Source: CAYNNP01 sp964398215
GTDB lineage: Bacteria > Planctomycetota > Planctomycetia > Pirellulales > Pirellulaceae
Assembly: GCA_964398215.1 (NCBI GenBank)
Contig: CAYNNP010000155.1
Coordinates: 1-15,814, forward strand
Direction of reading: 5' to 3'
Length of the DNA stretch: 15,814 nucleotides
Shown: positions 14,774 through 15,814 of the stretch, piece after piece
How positions within the stretch are numbered: position 1 is the first letter of the stretch
How the letters are laid out: every line of letters starts with the position of its first letter
Notes under the pieces: model-generated
What the model saw: the letters and a program-made list of their open reading frames with translations, nothing else
The model's database searches: none
What the model was told of the DNA's origin: nothing
Program-made: the position numbers and the translations under genes

Positions 14774-15700
14774 ATGAACGAAAAATCGGTCGTTATCGCC
14801 GGAGGAAGCGGTTTTTTGGGCGTGTCGCTCGCCTGCCATTTGGCTGACTCCAACTTCAAAGTCACGATTCTCTCGCGAAATCGATCGCGCGTGACTGGTG
14901 AATGGGAATTCGTCGAATGGGACGCGCGGACTTTGGGCGCCTGGCAGTCCGTTGTTGACGGTGCCGACGCGGTCGTGAATCTGGTTGGCCGAACGGTCGA
15001 CTGTATAAAGACTCCCGATCATTGCGACGAGATCTTGCGGTCACGCGTCGAAGCAACTCGTGTTCTAGGTCAGGCGATGAAGGCGGTAACGACTCCGCCA
15101 CCGGTTTGGGTTCAAATGAGTACCGCGCATATCTACGGCGATCCACCGACATCGATATGCACTGAATCGTCTCCCATGGGCTACGGATTTGCTCCGCATG
15201 TTGGCAAGGCTTGGGAGGCTGAGTTGCAGAATTCAAAGCACCCTGGGCAACGTGCCGTTGTGCTACGAACTAGTTTCGTTTGCGGTCGAGACCGTGGTGC
15301 AGGCGGAGGTGCGCTGTCGCGACTTCGCACGATTACGCGTTTCGGTTTGGGCGGCAAGGTTGGCACGGGGCGACAAGGCATGAGCTGGATACACGAAAAA
15401 GACATGAACCGAATTTTCGAGCGTGCGATTGTCGACCCGTCGATGCAAGGAGCCTATATCGCAAGTTCACCGAATCCAGTTTCGCAGCGAGAATTCATGC
15501 GGTCGTTACGCAGATCGATAAAATTTCCGATCGGATTGCCAGCTTCAGAAACGATGGTACGTTTTGGCGCCCACTGGGTTCTGCGTACAGATCCCGAACT
15601 CGCGCTTTATGGTCGGTATGTGATGCCACAACGGCTAATCGACGAGGGCTTTGCGTTTGAGTATGCCGATTTGGATGACGCACTGGCTGAACTGAAATAG
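14774..15700 (+). CDS. TIGR01777-family NAD(P)-binding epimerase (SDR superfamily, YfcH-like)
   Basis: This is a 308-residue extended short-chain dehydrogenase-like protein, about the usual family length. The N-terminal Rossmann motif is GGSGFLG (10-16). VVNLVGRTV is followed by the family-typical helix with LRSRVEATRVLGQAM. STAHIYGD (116-123) carries Tyr121 at the usual catalytic position, and the HVGKAWE stretch follows. VLRTSFVCG, SWIHEKDMNRIFERAI and the C-terminal DUF1731-like end (YVMPQRLIDEGFAFEY) complete the match. The physiological substrate of the family is unclear; E. coli YfcH is the best-known homologue. It lies 87 bp after the transglutaminase gene on the same strand, separated by a hairpin, so it may be read through from the operon or have its own promoter. 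No clear Shine-Dalgarno sequence is seen. Confidence 0.88.
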   Translation: MNEKSVVIAGGSGFLGVSLACHLADSNFKVTILSRNRSRVTGEWEFVEWDARTLGAWQSVVDGADAVVNLVGRTVDCIKTPDHCDEILRSRVEATRVLGQAMKAVTTPPPVWVQMSTAHIYGDPPTSICTESSPMGYGFAPHVGKAWEAELQNSKHPGQRAVVLRTSFVCGRDRGAGGGALSRLRTITRFGLGGKVGTGRQGMSWIHEKDMNRIFERAIVDPSMQGAYIASSPNPVSQREFMRSLRRSIKFPIGLPASETMVRFGAHWVLRTDPELALYGRYVMPQRLIDEGFAFEYADLDDALAELK

Positions 15701-15730
15701 CTAACTTTTGTTGTGTGCCATGGTTTTTGG

Positions 15731-15814
15731 TAACCCGAAGCGTGAGTTTTGGAGTTGCGCTTTTGAGGTAGGCTGGACCGAGCAAACGCTGCAATTGCCG
15801 GAACTTCGGACGCA
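15731..15814. repeat. Possible dispersed planctomycete intergenic repeat (truncated by window end)
   Basis: The non-coding tail after the epimerase contains TAACCCGAAGCGTGAG and GGCTGGACCGAGC. These resemble, from memory, fragments of repeats found many times between genes in Rhodopirellula. CCGAAG (15735-15740) and CTTCGG (15804-15809) are inverted with respect to each other. There is only one copy in this window, so repeat status is not shown here. Confidence 0.3.

Noticed and set aside
14426..15022. 198-codon open frame on the minus strand
   Set aside because: It lies antisense across the end of the transglutaminase gene and the start of the epimerase gene, both of which have clear family motifs. 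The translation shows no recognisable domain.
1..15814. tRNA, rRNA, CRISPR, insertion sequence or prophage
   Set aside because: I looked for tRNA-like cloverleaf arms, regularly spaced direct repeats and transposase or integrase motifs on both strands and saw none.

Overview
The window looks like a chromosomal segment from a planctomycete, most likely a Rhodopirellula/Pirellula-type member of the Pirellulaceae. The reasons are the sigma factor type, the MoxR-DUF58-transglutaminase operon, the PqqD/M50/HlyD fusion protein beside a GAF-HlyD protein, frequent GTG starts with weak ribosome binding sites, and a double-hairpin intergenic repeat that I recall from Rhodopirellula genomes. This assignment is inference from gene content; no rRNA or other phylogenetic marker was aligned. 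All complete genes look intact. I see no transposase, phage gene, CRISPR array, tRNA or rRNA.

Layout. (1) 10-4323, minus strand: a two-gene unit with a 9-bp gap. The first gene encodes a membrane-fusion (HlyD-type) protein with a GAF-containing N-terminal half. The second encodes a PqqD-like domain, an M50 (site-2-protease type) membrane metalloprotease and a HlyD-type domain in one chain. The unit may continue past the left edge. (2) 4324-4836: intergenic, interrupted by a 100-N assembly gap (4627-4726) that abuts a double-hairpin repeat (4734-4783). (3) 4837-6423, minus strand: a housekeeping-type sigma-70 factor. (4) 6424-6774: a divergent promoter region with two small inverted repeats. 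(5) 6775-9867, plus strand: glnE, glutamine synthetase adenylyltransferase. Its N-terminal deadenylylase domain has lost the catalytic aspartate pair, while the C-terminal adenylylating domain keeps it. (6) 9868-10191: a leader region with a nested inverted repeat centred on a perfect 14-bp palindrome. (7) 10192-14686, plus strand: a translationally coupled operon of a MoxR AAA+ ATPase, a DUF58 protein and a TgpA-like membrane transglutaminase. (8) 14774-15700: a TIGR01777-type NAD(P)-binding epimerase. (9) 15701-15814: non-coding, possibly the start of a dispersed repeat.

How the genes work together. MoxR, DUF58 and transglutaminase genes commonly occur together. MoxR is thought to act as a chaperone-like ATPase on the DUF58 partner, and the transglutaminase carries out an extracytoplasmic step. 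The sigma factor and glnE are divergent and could share regulatory DNA. The HlyD/M50 pair could be a sensing, processing and export module. No ABC ATPase, outer-membrane channel or substrate gene is visible here, so that remains a hypothesis.

The best candidates for something new are the PqqD-M50-HlyD plus GAF-HlyD pair and the half-dead GlnE. Everything was read by eye; no database search was run.
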